64,000 nucleotides of DNA from positions 62,001 through 126,000 of the forward strand of contig CAZHUG010000001.1 of NCBI GenBank assembly GCA_964535405.1, read 5' to 3'. The stretch is from Scatomorpha sp964535405 (GTDB lineage: Bacteria; Bacillota; Clostridia; Oscillospirales; Oscillospiraceae). The notes under the pieces were generated by a model. The model was not told the origin of the DNA. It worked only from the letters and a program-made list of their open reading frames with translations, and searched no databases. The translations under genes and the position numbers were made by a program. This document shows, one piece after another, positions 15,605 through 23,953 of the stretch (its first letter is position 1; every line of letters begins with the position of its first letter).

Positions 15605-17576
15605 ATGAACAAGGAATTCGAAAATCTCTTATCTCCGTTTTATATTGGAAAGCTCAGAATCAAAAACCGTCTTACTGTCGCACCCATGGGCGACGGGTAT
15701 CTGAGCCTTCTCGGCCCGAGAGGGGAATTCAGCTGGCAGGGCATGGAGCACTGCATTGAAAGGGCGAAGGGCGGATTCGGCCTGTTTATGAGCGGCTGCA
15801 TTCTTTATCCGGACAATGCTGTCGAACAGATTGACCCAATAAGCTCATCCATGGATAACAAGGATTTGTTTATAAAGCAGGGTATTCTTCTGAATGAACG
15901 CTGCTCTTACTACGATATGAAAATCTTTCAGCAGATAACCATGGGGCTCGGCCGGAATTGGGGCATGGCGTCATGCTCTGAGAATCCCTGCTTTGATGAC
16001 CCTTCTCAAACCACGGCGGTGCTGACACGTGACGAGATAAAACAAAAAATCGACTGTGTTGTAGACAGTGCAAAACTGATGCAGGCCGCGGGCTTTGCGG
16101 GCGTTGAGGTACATGCGCTTCACTGGGGATACCTGCTGGATAATTTCGCCATGAGCATCACAAATCACCGAGAGGATGAGTACGGCGGTTCTCTGGAAAA
16201 CCGGCTCCGTGTCTGCAGTGAGATCGTCGAGGGCATAAAGCAGGAGTGCGGCAGAGACTATCCCGTATCCATGCGCCTGGGCCTGAAGGGCTATATCAAG
16301 GGCTTCAATATCTCCAGTCTCGACGGCAGTGATGAGGCCGGACGCACGCTTGAGGAGGGAATCAAGATAGCACGGCTGCTTGAACAGTACGGTTATGACG
16401 TCCTGAATGCCGACGTAGGCATGTATGATTCCTTCTATCACGGCTGTCCACCCATATATATGCCCCAAGGGCATGTGATTCCTCTGGCGGCCGAATGTAA
16501 AAAGGCCATAAATATTCCGCTCATCTGCGGAAGCAAAATGAATGACCCGCATATGTGCGAGCAAGGTCTCAAAGAAGGAAAATTTGACGCCGTTGCTATT
16601 GGACGCCCTTCGCTGGCAGATCCCGACTTCGCCAAGAAAATTGAAATGGGAGTGCCAGAGCGGATAAGGCCCTGTATAGGCTGCCTCGTGGGCTGTATGG
16701 GGAAATCCAGGGAGGGTGCGGTCATGAACTGTGCTGTCAATCCCAGAGCCTACCTTGAAGATTTTTACGGCCACGANNNNNNNNNNGGTCGTAGTGGTCG
16801 GCGGGGGAATAGCCGGGATGGAGGCCGCCCGCACCGCCGCTGCGCGGGGCTTTGACGTGACGCTTTTTGAAAAGGGCGAGAGCCTTGGTGGAAATATCGC
16901 GCTCTCCTCAAAGCAGTATCTTAAGGGGGCGCTCAAGGGCCTTGTAGACTGGTATGTTGCTGAACTCGCGCTTTTAAAGGTGAAGGTTCTGTGCGGCAAG
17001 GAGGCCGGGGCGGGGGACATCAGGCAACTGGCTCCCACAGCTGCTGTTATTGCCGTTGGCGGCAGGGCAATTGTGCCTGATATTCCCGGGGTGGCACAAG
17101 ACAATTGCATGACTGTGCCGGATATCCTGACAGACATGAAAAGCTCCGGAAACAGCGTAATTATAGCCGGAGGAGGTCTTACCGGCTGCGAGACGGCCAT
17201 CGACCTTGCCCAGCAGGGCAAATCCGTGACTCTTGTAGAGATGGCAGAGCATGTTTTGGACAACAGTACTCATGTTCCGATAATGGTGTCTCAGATGATA
17301 AACGATTTACTGGTCGAGCATAAGGTCAATGTTCTGACTAACAGTGCGCTTAAAGAAATACTCAGTGACGGCGCGGTGATCGCTTCAGATGGACGGGAGA
17401 CGAAGCTTACGTCGGACAGCATCATTCTGGCTCTGGGCATGGAATCTGCACACAATTCGATCGCGGATGAATTAGTCGGGTCAGGCATAGCCGTCTACCC
17501 TGTGGGCGATTATGCCGTGACCGGAAATGTGTATAACGCCATTCATTCCGGATATGAAATAGCAAGGAATCTGTAG
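15605..17576 (+). CDS. Old-Yellow-Enzyme/2-enoate-reductase-like flavoenzyme 2 (interrupted by assembly gap)
   Basis: A paralogue of the preceding gene, with FMN barrel, a 4Fe-4S motif (CIGCLVGC, 11 residues, C) and FAD/NAD domains. It shares the unusual barrel features (ITMGLGRNWG, HALHWGYL). A run of ten N (16777-16786) breaks the frame between the Fe-S motif and the FAD loop (VVVVGGGIAG). Aligned to flavoenzyme 1, eight residues are missing between YGH and VVVVGGG, which needs 21 unknown bases instead of 10; 21 restores one continuous frame. I therefore treat both parts as one gene of about 660 residues. The start follows AGGAGGAGAAC. Confidence 0.85.
16777..16786. other. Assembly gap (10 N) inside flavoenzyme 2
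   Basis: Ten undetermined bases, most likely a placeholder. Flanking frames differ, so the true length cannot be 10 if the gene is intact; it must be a multiple of three, and 21 is predicted from the paralogue. Confidence 0.95.
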
Positions 17577-17603
17577 TTTTTTGATATAATTCCTGTCGGC
17601 GCG

Positions 17604-17638
17604 AAATCTCTCCCCTGAAGTTTCAGGGGGAGAGATTT
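17604..17638 (+). terminator. Terminator after flavoenzyme 2
   Basis: Near-perfect stem: a 16-base left arm (17604-17619) and a 17-base right arm (17622-17638) with one bulged G and a very short loop. It begins 28 bases after the stop codon and ends the first catabolic island. Confidence 0.75.
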
Positions 17639-17639
17639 C

Positions 17640-17815
17640 TTTGCTGTATGTACCACCACGGCAAAGCAATCATTGTTTACGCTTACAAACGGAAGCTCCG
17701 CATTGGAGGCATAGGCCGTAAACTCCTGCATGAGAGAGAAGCCGCCGACAGTTGTCGTTGTCATCGCGCGCTTTCCGGTGCAATATGCGCCGCCCGCCCT
17801 TGCCAGCTTGCCGTT
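17640..17815 (-). pseudogene. Fragment of 2-oxoacid:ferredoxin oxidoreductase alpha subunit
   Basis: The minus-strand frame reads LARAGGAYCTGKRAMTTTTV, then GGFSLMQEFTAYASNAELPF and VSVNND. This matches the pattern of KorA/VorB-type subunits (A-x-x-AG-x-x-x-G-x-R-x-MT-S-x-S-x-x-GxSLMxE-x-x-x-Y-x-x-x-AELPxVxVN), which bind thiamine diphosphate and oxidize branched-chain or other 2-oxoacids. A stop lies immediately upstream in this frame and the rest of the roughly 350-residue protein is missing. An overlapping 52-codon frame with a ribosome site at 17826 is open but does not resemble anything. Assignment by motif only. Confidence 0.4.
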
Positions 17816-17912
17816 TTAGAGCGTCCATTTTTATCTTTGTTACCTCCAAAGTTGGCACAAAAAAGAGCGTTACAAACATGGAACGCTCAAAGGCTTACAG
17901 CGATTGAGATTG

Positions 17913-17945
17913 GGAGTAGCTATAGCTACTCCTTTGTTTCTCGTT
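17913..17945. terminator. Palindromic terminator
   Basis: A 20-bp perfect palindrome (17913-17932; arms GGAGTAGC/GCTACTCC around TATA) followed by TTTGTTTCTCGTTTTTTTC. It stands alone between a gene remnant and the SLH protein promoter, so it may be left from a lost plus-strand gene. Confidence 0.6.
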
Positions 17946-18055
17946 TTTTTCGATTCGTTAGCCCTAAAAAAACCTGACGATTTTGCAGTTTGTTACCCAA
18001 TCTTGCAAAAAAAGATAATAAAAAAACTTTTTCTGTAAATTTATGGCGTCTTTGC

Positions 18056-18084
18056 TTGCATGTCGTGGTTTTATGTCATATAAT
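18056..18084 (+). promoter_or_regulatory. Promoter of the SLH surface protein
   Basis: TTGCAT (18056-18061) and TATAAT (18079-18084) with 17-base spacing, about 80 bases before the chosen ATG. Confidence 0.65.
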
Positions 18085-18171
18085 CGTCTTTACAATAGCG
18101 TTTGATAACGCTCATATATTATTTCCGTTTTTATGAATTTTCAGAGCATGCGGAAGAAAGGGAGTCAGAGA

Positions 18172-21100
18172 ATGAAGACATATACACAGAGAATAGTAGT
18201 GCTGCTACTTACCTTGGTGATGTTGATGGGAGGAGCTCAGTTCCCAGTCGCTATGGCAGCCGACGACGGGGCAGAGCCCCCCGCGCAGAGTCAGGAGGAG
18301 CCGGCGCAGCCGGACGGCGACGAATTGGAGCCTGAGGTCGCGATGAATCAGGCCAATGTGACACTGGTCACAACCGAGAATGGGCTCAAAGAAGCCATTG
18401 ATGCTGCACAGGCTGGAGCCTATATCAAGCTGAATGTCGACGTTGAAGTTGACAATCGTGATGACGTAAGCGCGATTAAGGTAAGTGAAAATATCACGCT
18501 TGATCTAAACGGGCATACCATCAGCTACATACCCCAGCAAGGGATAGAAGATGAAGAGAGAGATGCGCTCTTTACCATCGAAACCGGCGTATCACTCAAG
18601 GTGATCAGCACGGGCGGTGTGCAAGGCGAGATTGTTGACGTGAACTCAGAGCACAAGGACGGCACGGAAGATATTACGGCTGTTCATGAACATACGCGCA
18701 GCACCGCCTTTCATATTGAGGAAAATGCGACACTGCTGATACAAAATTGTCGCATATATAATTTTTTCGATCGCAGACAAGGTTTTATAGGCAGCCCTAT
18801 TTACAATCTAGGCATGCTCACCATTGAGGACTCTATTTTAGATAATAACCGATCGTATGGCGAGCGGGGCGGCGCTATTTTTAATAAAGGCACTGTTCAG
18901 ATCTCTCGCTGCACGCTAAGTGAGAACTATTCACCTGAAGGCGGCGCTATTTATAATGATGAGGGCACCGTTACCATCACAGACTCTTTCTTGAAAGGTA
19001 ACAAGGCTTCTGTGAACTCTGGCGGTGCCATTTATAATAATAAGGGCAAGCTCACAATCACAAATACTGTTATCGGCGATAATAATGCAAAAACCACGGG
19101 TGGCGGTATTCTGAGCGTGTACGGTGATATCACCCTGAACAATAGCATAGTAGGTACCTCTTATGAGCACAACATCTGGGGGAACAACGCGATGACAGGC
19201 GGCGGCGGTATTGACTTTGAACCGTTTACATCAGAGGAAGGAGATCCCAATGATCCCCCAGAGCCCGAAGTTGGAACGGCCAGCCTTACGATGCAGAGTG
19301 GCAGCAAGATTTTTCGTAACGGTGCGGACCAGGGCGGCGGCATTCTTGTGAGTGGGTATATCGACCTGACGCTCACGATGGATGAGGACTGCGAAATTTC
19401 TGGAAACACCGCAATGTTTGGCGGCGGGATATTTAATGCCGGCAGAATCGACGCCACTGGCTGCGCTGTGGTCACCCTTAAGGGCAATGGAGCGCGCATC
19501 AACGGCGCCGGACTTCTTAACTCAGATGACGCGAGTTTCACAGCAAAGAAGCTCCTGGTCACGGGAAACTTTACCGCCAAGTCGGATGGCGGCGGCATAT
19601 GCAATATGGAATACGCATCTATTGTGGTTGAAGAATTAGAGGCGTGTAAAAATACGGCCCAAAGTGCTAAGGACAGCGAGTTCACATCTGATGGCGGCGG
19701 AATATTCAATGCTGAGCATGCGTCTATTGAAGCAGGGACGCTGAATGTGTACGGCAACAAGGCTGATACTGCGGGCGGCATATACAATGCTGATTTTGCT
19801 TTAATCAAGACCGATGAACTCAATCTCTACGGTAATCTGGCCGTTAAATACGGCGGCGGAGCCAGAAACCGTGGCGAGATTAAAATAGCGCAAACGGGTC
19901 TTATTGAAGGAAACTTCGCCGATACATATGGCGGCGGAATTGCGAACCACGCCCCTGGTAAACTAACAGCGCAAAACTTGTTCGTGTATGGCAACATCGC
20001 TAAGGGAAATGCCGGCGGGATCAACAACCAAGGAGTGCTCAACCTCACAAATGCCAAAATTGGTGGCAGTGACGGAAAAGGAAACACTGCCGGTGGTGAT
20101 GGTGGCGGTTTACGCGTACAAGGTGGCGAGCTTACGATTACTACGGGCGGTAAGGTTATCATTGAGGGTAATGAAGCTGGAGGTAGCGGCGGCGGCGTTA
20201 TGCTGTATAGCGGCGCACTTGAGCTCGATGGCGTGACGGTCTCCGGCAACAATGCGAAGGTGGACGGCGGCGGCATTTATGTCTATGCTGCTTCTAAGCT
20301 GACCATTGAAGGTTGCACAATTTCTGGCAATGAGGCCGCTAATAACGGCGGCGGTTTACGCTTTCAAAATGGTGCAGACCTCACCATTAAAGGCTCTGTG
20401 TTTTCGGGCAATACCGCCGCAAAAGGCGGTGGTATTTATGCCGCGTACCTAAATACGTCTAAAACTTATACCTTTGAGAATGTGACCTTCGGCGGCGCCA
20501 CCGCGGCAGAGGGTAACCGCGCCACGGAAGACGGCGGTGGAATGTATATATATGACACAAATTTTATGGAGCTGGAGCTGACGGGAAGCACTAATTTTAG
20601 AAACAACGTGGCAGGTGAAGATGGCGGCGGAATTTATCACCTTAAACATAGTGATGATCCCAAATATCTTGCCACGATTTCGGCTGAAAGCGGAGTGGTA
20701 TTTGAAGGCAACAGTGCCTCCTGCGCCTATAACTGCACTGATGATGCTTATCTGGCAACGCATAAACAAAAGATACTCACCGATAGCTTCAGTGCGGGCT
20801 TTACGAATGCGTATAATAACTTCGACATCAGCTATGTCGAACCACCGGCGCTCTATTCTGTGACCTTTGACGCCAATGGCGGCAGAGTGGACGTGAAAGG
20901 CAATCCCTTAACGAAAATCTATATGGTGGAAAGCGGTAAGACGCTGACCGATGGAGAGGCCGCGACCACTGCCAGCCGCGTGAACCATACCTTCGATGGC
21001 TGGTACGAGGACAATGGCAGCTTCCAAACGAAGTTTAACCCGGAAAAGCCAATCACGGGCAATGAGATTTTATATGCCAAGTGGAAATATGATGGCGAAA

Positions 21101-22116
21101 TCACGCCCAACAGCTACACCGTCAACTATCATCCCAACGGTGGACTCGGACGGCAATTTAGCGTGCAGGAACCTGTGGGCACCGCCCACACGGTCTTGTC
21201 CATCCATGCGAACGGGCTGGGCTACAGCTTTAGCGGCTATGCCTTCCGCGGCTGGAGCACCAATCCTTCCGCAACGTCACCCAGCTATTTTGGAACGGGC
21301 AGGGAACACATTGGTGCGGACATGGAGAAGGCGGGGGTCATTGACCTTTACGCCGTGTGGTACAAGATACCCGTGCCGGGCGGACCGGATCCGGAGGATA
21401 TCCCGGGGGACGAGATCCCGCTGGGTGACCTGGACCTTGATAACCACTACGCCTATATCGTCGGCTACCCCGACGGCAATGTGCGTCCGGACAACAACGT
21501 GACGCGCGGTGAGGTTGCTATGATCTTCATGCGTCTCCTGGATGAGGAGAGCCGGGATGAACTGTGGGCCACCACAAGCTCGTTCCCCGATGTGGCAGAG
21601 ACCGCCTGGTACAACATCCCCATCTCTACGTTGTACGCGGGCAATATCGTCAAGGGCCATCCCGACGGCACCTTCCGCCCGGATAACTACATCACCCGTG
21701 CTGAGTTTGCCGCCATTGCCGCGCGCTTTGCCGTGAAGGGCAACCTTGACAACGCCACAGGCAGCGCAAGCTTCACTGACATCAGCGGACACTGGGCAGA
21801 AAAATATATCGTCCTGGCGAGTGCGCTGGGCTACGTCAACGGCTACGAGGACGGCAGCTTCCAGCCAAACAGTCACATCACGAGAGCGGAGGTCGCAAGC
21901 CTTCTTAACAATGTACTTGGCCGCCATGTGCGCGCAGAGAAGGATCTTGTGCCTGGCTTCAAGCAGTGGCCGGATAACAACAGGGACAGATGGTACTACT
22001 TCATCATGCTCGAGGCGACCAACTCCCATGACTACGAGCGTCAGGAAGATGGCAAGCATGAGACCTGGACCGAACTGCTTCCCCTACCCGACTGGACACC
22101 TAAAAACAGACGTTGA
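18172..22116 (+). CDS. Cell-surface beta-helix protein with SLH anchor
   Basis: A secreted protein of 1314 residues. A signal peptide (hydrophobic LLLTLVMLM, ending near AMA|ADD) is followed by a Ser/Pro/Glu-rich stretch. A very long right-handed beta-helix comes next, with about twenty turns marked by GGGIYN, GGGIFN or GGAIYN, as in polymorphic-membrane-type passengers. Then come one or two InlB-type repeats (VTFDANGG...FDGWYEDNG...LYAKW) and three SLH domains (motifs such as GYPDGNVRPDNNVTRGEVA and GHPDGTFRPDNYITRAEFA) that bind pyruvylated wall polymers. The start at 18172 follows AAGGGAG; the longer frame from 18133 has none. Likely an adhesin or S-layer-associated protein. Its own promoter and terminator make it monocistronic. 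Confidence 0.88.
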   Translation: MKTYTQRIVVLLLTLVMLMGGAQFPVAMAADDGAEPPAQSQEEPAQPDGDELEPEVAMNQANVTLVTTENGLKEAIDAAQAGAYIKLNVDVEVDNRDDVSAIKVSENITLDLNGHTISYIPQQGIEDEERDALFTIETGVSLKVISTGGVQGEIVDVNSEHKDGTEDITAVHEHTRSTAFHIEENATLLIQNCRIYNFFDRRQGFIGSPIYNLGMLTIEDSILDNNRSYGERGGAIFNKGTVQISRCTLSENYSPEGGAIYNDEGTVTITDSFLKGNKASVNSGGAIYNNKGKLTITNTVIGDNNAKTTGGGILSVYGDITLNNSIVGTSYEHNIWGNNAMTGGGGIDFEPFTSEEGDPNDPPEPEVGTASLTMQSGSKIFRNGADQGGGILVSGYIDLTLTMDEDCEISGNTAMFGGGIFNAGRIDATGCAVVTLKGNGARINGAGLLNSDDASFTAKKLLVTGNFTAKSDGGGICNMEYASIVVEELEACKNTAQSAKDSEFTSDGGGIFNAEHASIEAGTLNVYGNKADTAGGIYNADFALIKTDELNLYGNLAVKYGGGARNRGEIKIAQTGLIEGNFADTYGGGIANHAPGKLTAQNLFVYGNIAKGNAGGINNQGVLNLTNAKIGGSDGKGNTAGGDGGGLRVQGGELTITTGGKVIIEGNEAGGSGGGVMLYSGALELDGVTVSGNNAKVDGGGIYVYAASKLTIEGCTISGNEAANNGGGLRFQNGADLTIKGSVFSGNTAAKGGGIYAAYLNTSKTYTFENVTFGGATAAEGNRATEDGGGMYIYDTNFMELELTGSTNFRNNVAGEDGGGIYHLKHSDDPKYLATISAESGVVFEGNSASCAYNCTDDAYLATHKQKILTDSFSAGFTNAYNNFDISYVEPPALYSVTFDANGGRVDVKGNPLTKIYMVESGKTLTDGEAATTASRVNHTFDGWYEDNGSFQTKFNPEKPITGNEILYAKWKYDGEITPNSYTVNYHPNGGLGRQFSVQEPVGTAHTVLSIHANGLGYSFSGYAFRGWSTNPSATSPSYFGTGREHIGADMEKAGVIDLYAVWYKIPVPGGPDPEDIPGDEIPLGDLDLDNHYAYIVGYPDGNVRPDNNVTRGEVAMIFMRLLDEESRDELWATTSSFPDVAETAWYNIPISTLYAGNIVKGHPDGTFRPDNYITRAEFAAIAARFAVKGNLDNATGSASFTDISGHWAEKYIVLASALGYVNGYEDGSFQPNSHITRAEVASLLNNVLGRHVRAEKDLVPGFKQWPDNNRDRWYYFIMLEATNSHDYERQEDGKHETWTELLPLPDWTPKNRR

Positions 22117-22123
22117 CCCATAA

Positions 22124-22157
22124 AAAATGCCGTGCACCAATTGGTGCACGGCATTTT
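22124..22157. terminator. Palindromic bidirectional terminator
   Basis: A perfect 34-bp palindrome starting 7 bases after the SLH protein stop, ending in TTTT on both strands. Confidence 0.88.
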
Positions 22158-22246
22158 CGCTTTGTCAAAGCGCGTGAAAAATTTGCAGTTTTCATGATGA
22201 GATGATAGGCTATGCTAATAGCATGAATAGATAGGAGATAATAAAA

Positions 22247-22588
22247 ATGCCAACCTTACCTGATTGCCCGAAGTGTGGGTCGAAATATGCCTATGAGGAC
22301 AACCATATAATCATTTGCCCGGAATGCGCACATGAGTGGAACGAAGCTGCCCCCGAAGATGCCGCCGGGGACCGGCGCGTTGTAAAAGATAGCAACGGAA
22401 CGATACTAAGCGATGGGGACTCGGTCATCTTGATCAAGGATTTAAAAGTCAAAGGAGCCTCAGCCCCTCTCAAGCAGGGCACAAAGGTTAAAAGCATTGT
22501 ATTGATTGATGGTGACCATAATATCGACTGCAAAATCAGCGGATTTGGAGCTATGCAGTTAAAATCGGAGTTTGTGAAAAAGGCATAG
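22247..22588 (+). CDS. yjdM: Zinc-ribbon protein YjdM/PhnA
   Basis: A 113-residue protein of the PhnA (YjdM) family. The N-terminal zinc ribbon shows CPKCGSKY and CPECAHEW; the C-terminal SH3-like domain has DSNGTILSDGDSVILIKDLK and the KGTxVKSI-type strand (here KQGTKVKSI). Despite the old name the family is not established as a phosphonate-degrading enzyme, and its role is unclear. Length is normal for the family. The start follows AGGAGATAATAAAA. Directly after the TAG stop the same frame continues for 31 sense codons (EFAAANASPPSTLPLLVKYA and on) before a second stop, which may be a remnant of a neighbouring gene. Confidence 0.88.
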   Translation: MPTLPDCPKCGSKYAYEDNHIIICPECAHEWNEAAPEDAAGDRRVVKDSNGTILSDGDSVILIKDLKVKGASAPLKQGTKVKSIVLIDGDHNIDCKISGFGAMQLKSEFVKKA

Positions 22589-22703
22589 GAATTTGCCGCG
22601 GCGAACGCTTCACCGCCTTCGACCCTTCCGCTTTTGGTAAAATACGCAGCTGAATTTGACAAGCTGGGACAGGAAATTAAATAGCAAAAACGGCAAACAG
22701 AAT

Positions 22704-22741
22704 ATAGCCATCAAACTCGACAGAGTTTGATGGCTATTTGA
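22704..22741 (+). terminator. Intrinsic terminator after yjdM
   Basis: Perfect 15-bp arms (22704-22718, 22723-22737) with a 4-base loop GACA, followed by TTGATTTG. It also faces the end of the collagen-like gene on the other strand. Confidence 0.8.
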
Positions 22742-22824
22742 TTTGCAAACCATTGCTATAGCGCAGAGGGCGGCTAAACGACCTTCCCTGCGTTTTTTTT
22801 ACTGTATTTTGCTTATTGTGCTTG

Positions 22825-23661
22825 CTATATCTCGACAATGCTGAGCATTGACTGCTCCACGATAAGCTTATGGGGAGACAGGAGCTCTAAGAATATAGAG
22901 GTAGGTCCATTGCAATCCATCGTATTTACAATAATTCCGCTTCCGGATGAAGTGACCACTGTATCGGGGAAGGCAATGGGAGTGTGAACTGTAAATAGAT
23001 TCGAGCGATGTTGGGAGTTGAGTAGCTGCAGACTGATTACAATGCCGGTTTCCGAGCACATCTTTGATTTTACATTGACGGAGAAATTTATCAAAAAACA
23101 CTTGTTTTGTGGCAGTTCTATCTTCGTCATATCGTTGGAGCAACATGAATGCTGTCCGCTTGAAAATTTACAATTGAATGGCAAACAGGAGTCTTTATGC
23201 CATATCTTGAAATTACTTGGTTTATGGCAAACCACATGAAATTTGCAATGATGTTTACAGGCAGGCCCGGTGGCTCCTGTGGGTCCCGTTGGTCCTGTGG
23301 GTCCGGTTGGTCCCGTGGGGCCGGTAGGCCCGGTATGACATCCGGTAGCTCCGGTACAGCCGGTGCAGAATTTGCGTGCATCGAGCACTCTTTCTAGTTT
23401 GTTCTTTAAAATAATTTCAGTTTCCACAACATTTTCTAATAGGTGGCCAATACTTTTATTCACCTCTAGGATCTGATCGACATCCGGTTTTCCACAGTGG
23501 CGTTTGTCAAGCGTTCCCAAGACGAATTGAAGTTTTTCACCTTCAGCGTTCATGATATGACTCAATGCAAGTTCTTGCATAGCTATAGAAACCAAAATCG
23601 AGTTTAAAGCATTATCACATGTAATTTCCGGGCTTATTTCCGGAAACTTTGGTAGAGACAT
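22825..23661 (-). CDS. Collagen-like spore-surface protein 1, cysteine-rich
   Basis: A 278-residue protein in three parts. The N-terminal domain (about 1-95) has ALNSILVSIAMQELALSHIM and NAEGEKLQFVLGT and is shared with the second collagen-like protein of this locus. A short Gly-X-Y stretch follows (about 100-130, mostly GPT with GAT and early CTGC). The C-terminal globular domain has an unusual number of cysteines and histidines near its start (KHHCKFHVVCHKP, HSCCSN). Such proteins form the hair-like exosporium nap of Bacillus and Clostridioides spores (BclA family); threonines in GPT are glycosylation sites there. The start is behind AAGGAGG. Sporulation expression is inferred. Confidence 0.8.
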   Translation of the reverse strand: MSLPKFPEISPEITCDNALNSILVSIAMQELALSHIMNAEGEKLQFVLGTLDKRHCGKPDVDQILEVNKSIGHLLENVVETEIILKNKLERVLDARKFCTGCTGATGCHTGPTGPTGPTGPTGPTGPTGATGPACKHHCKFHVVCHKPSNFKIWHKDSCLPFNCKFSSGQHSCCSNDMTKIELPQNKCFLINFSVNVKSKMCSETGIVISLQLLNSQHRSNLFTVHTPIAFPDTVVTSSGSGIIVNTMDCNGPTSIFLELLSPHKLIVEQSMLSIVEI

Positions 23662-23720
23662 TTGCTAAATCCTCCTTATATAGTTATACCGTTTGTGTGA
23701 GGATGTCGTATGACTCTTAA

Positions 23721-23911
23721 TCCTCGTGCTGCATAATATGATTATTGTGGTCCTGCTGTTACGGCCGGGCGTCTTTCGCCGTGCAGGAGCAAAATAATAA
23801 TGTCAAAATGTGTAGGGTGTTGTTTAACACTCGATCCCGGTCTTGCATACTATGTAACTGTGGCCGCGCTTACGGCTCAGCGCCCTTCGCCATGAAGGAG
23901 CAATATTGTAA
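23721..23911. repeat. Two imperfect direct copies of a 75-80-bp sequence
   Basis: Copies at about 23721-23799 and 23835-23911 share the order GCATA..ATG, CTGTGG or TTGTGG, TTACGGC, GCG..CTTTCGCC or GCGCCCTTCGCC, then AGGAGCAA. They lie between the divergent collagen-like gene and the first glycosyltransferase and do not look coding. Copy 1 can fold with CCTGC/GCAGG closing an inner GGCG/CGCC hairpin; copy 2 conserves the sequence better than the pairing. They could be duplicated protein-binding sites or RNA elements controlling the two divergent genes. No known class recognised. Confidence 0.5.
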
Positions 23912-23953
23912 ACCTCACTTTAAATTTCTATAAAAAAACAGGGATGTGCTGTG

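Noticed and set aside
17670..17826. 52-codon minus-strand ORF with GGAGG before its ATG at 17826
   Set aside because: Its product resembles nothing, while an overlapping frame shows an oxidoreductase motif; I kept the latter as a remnant.
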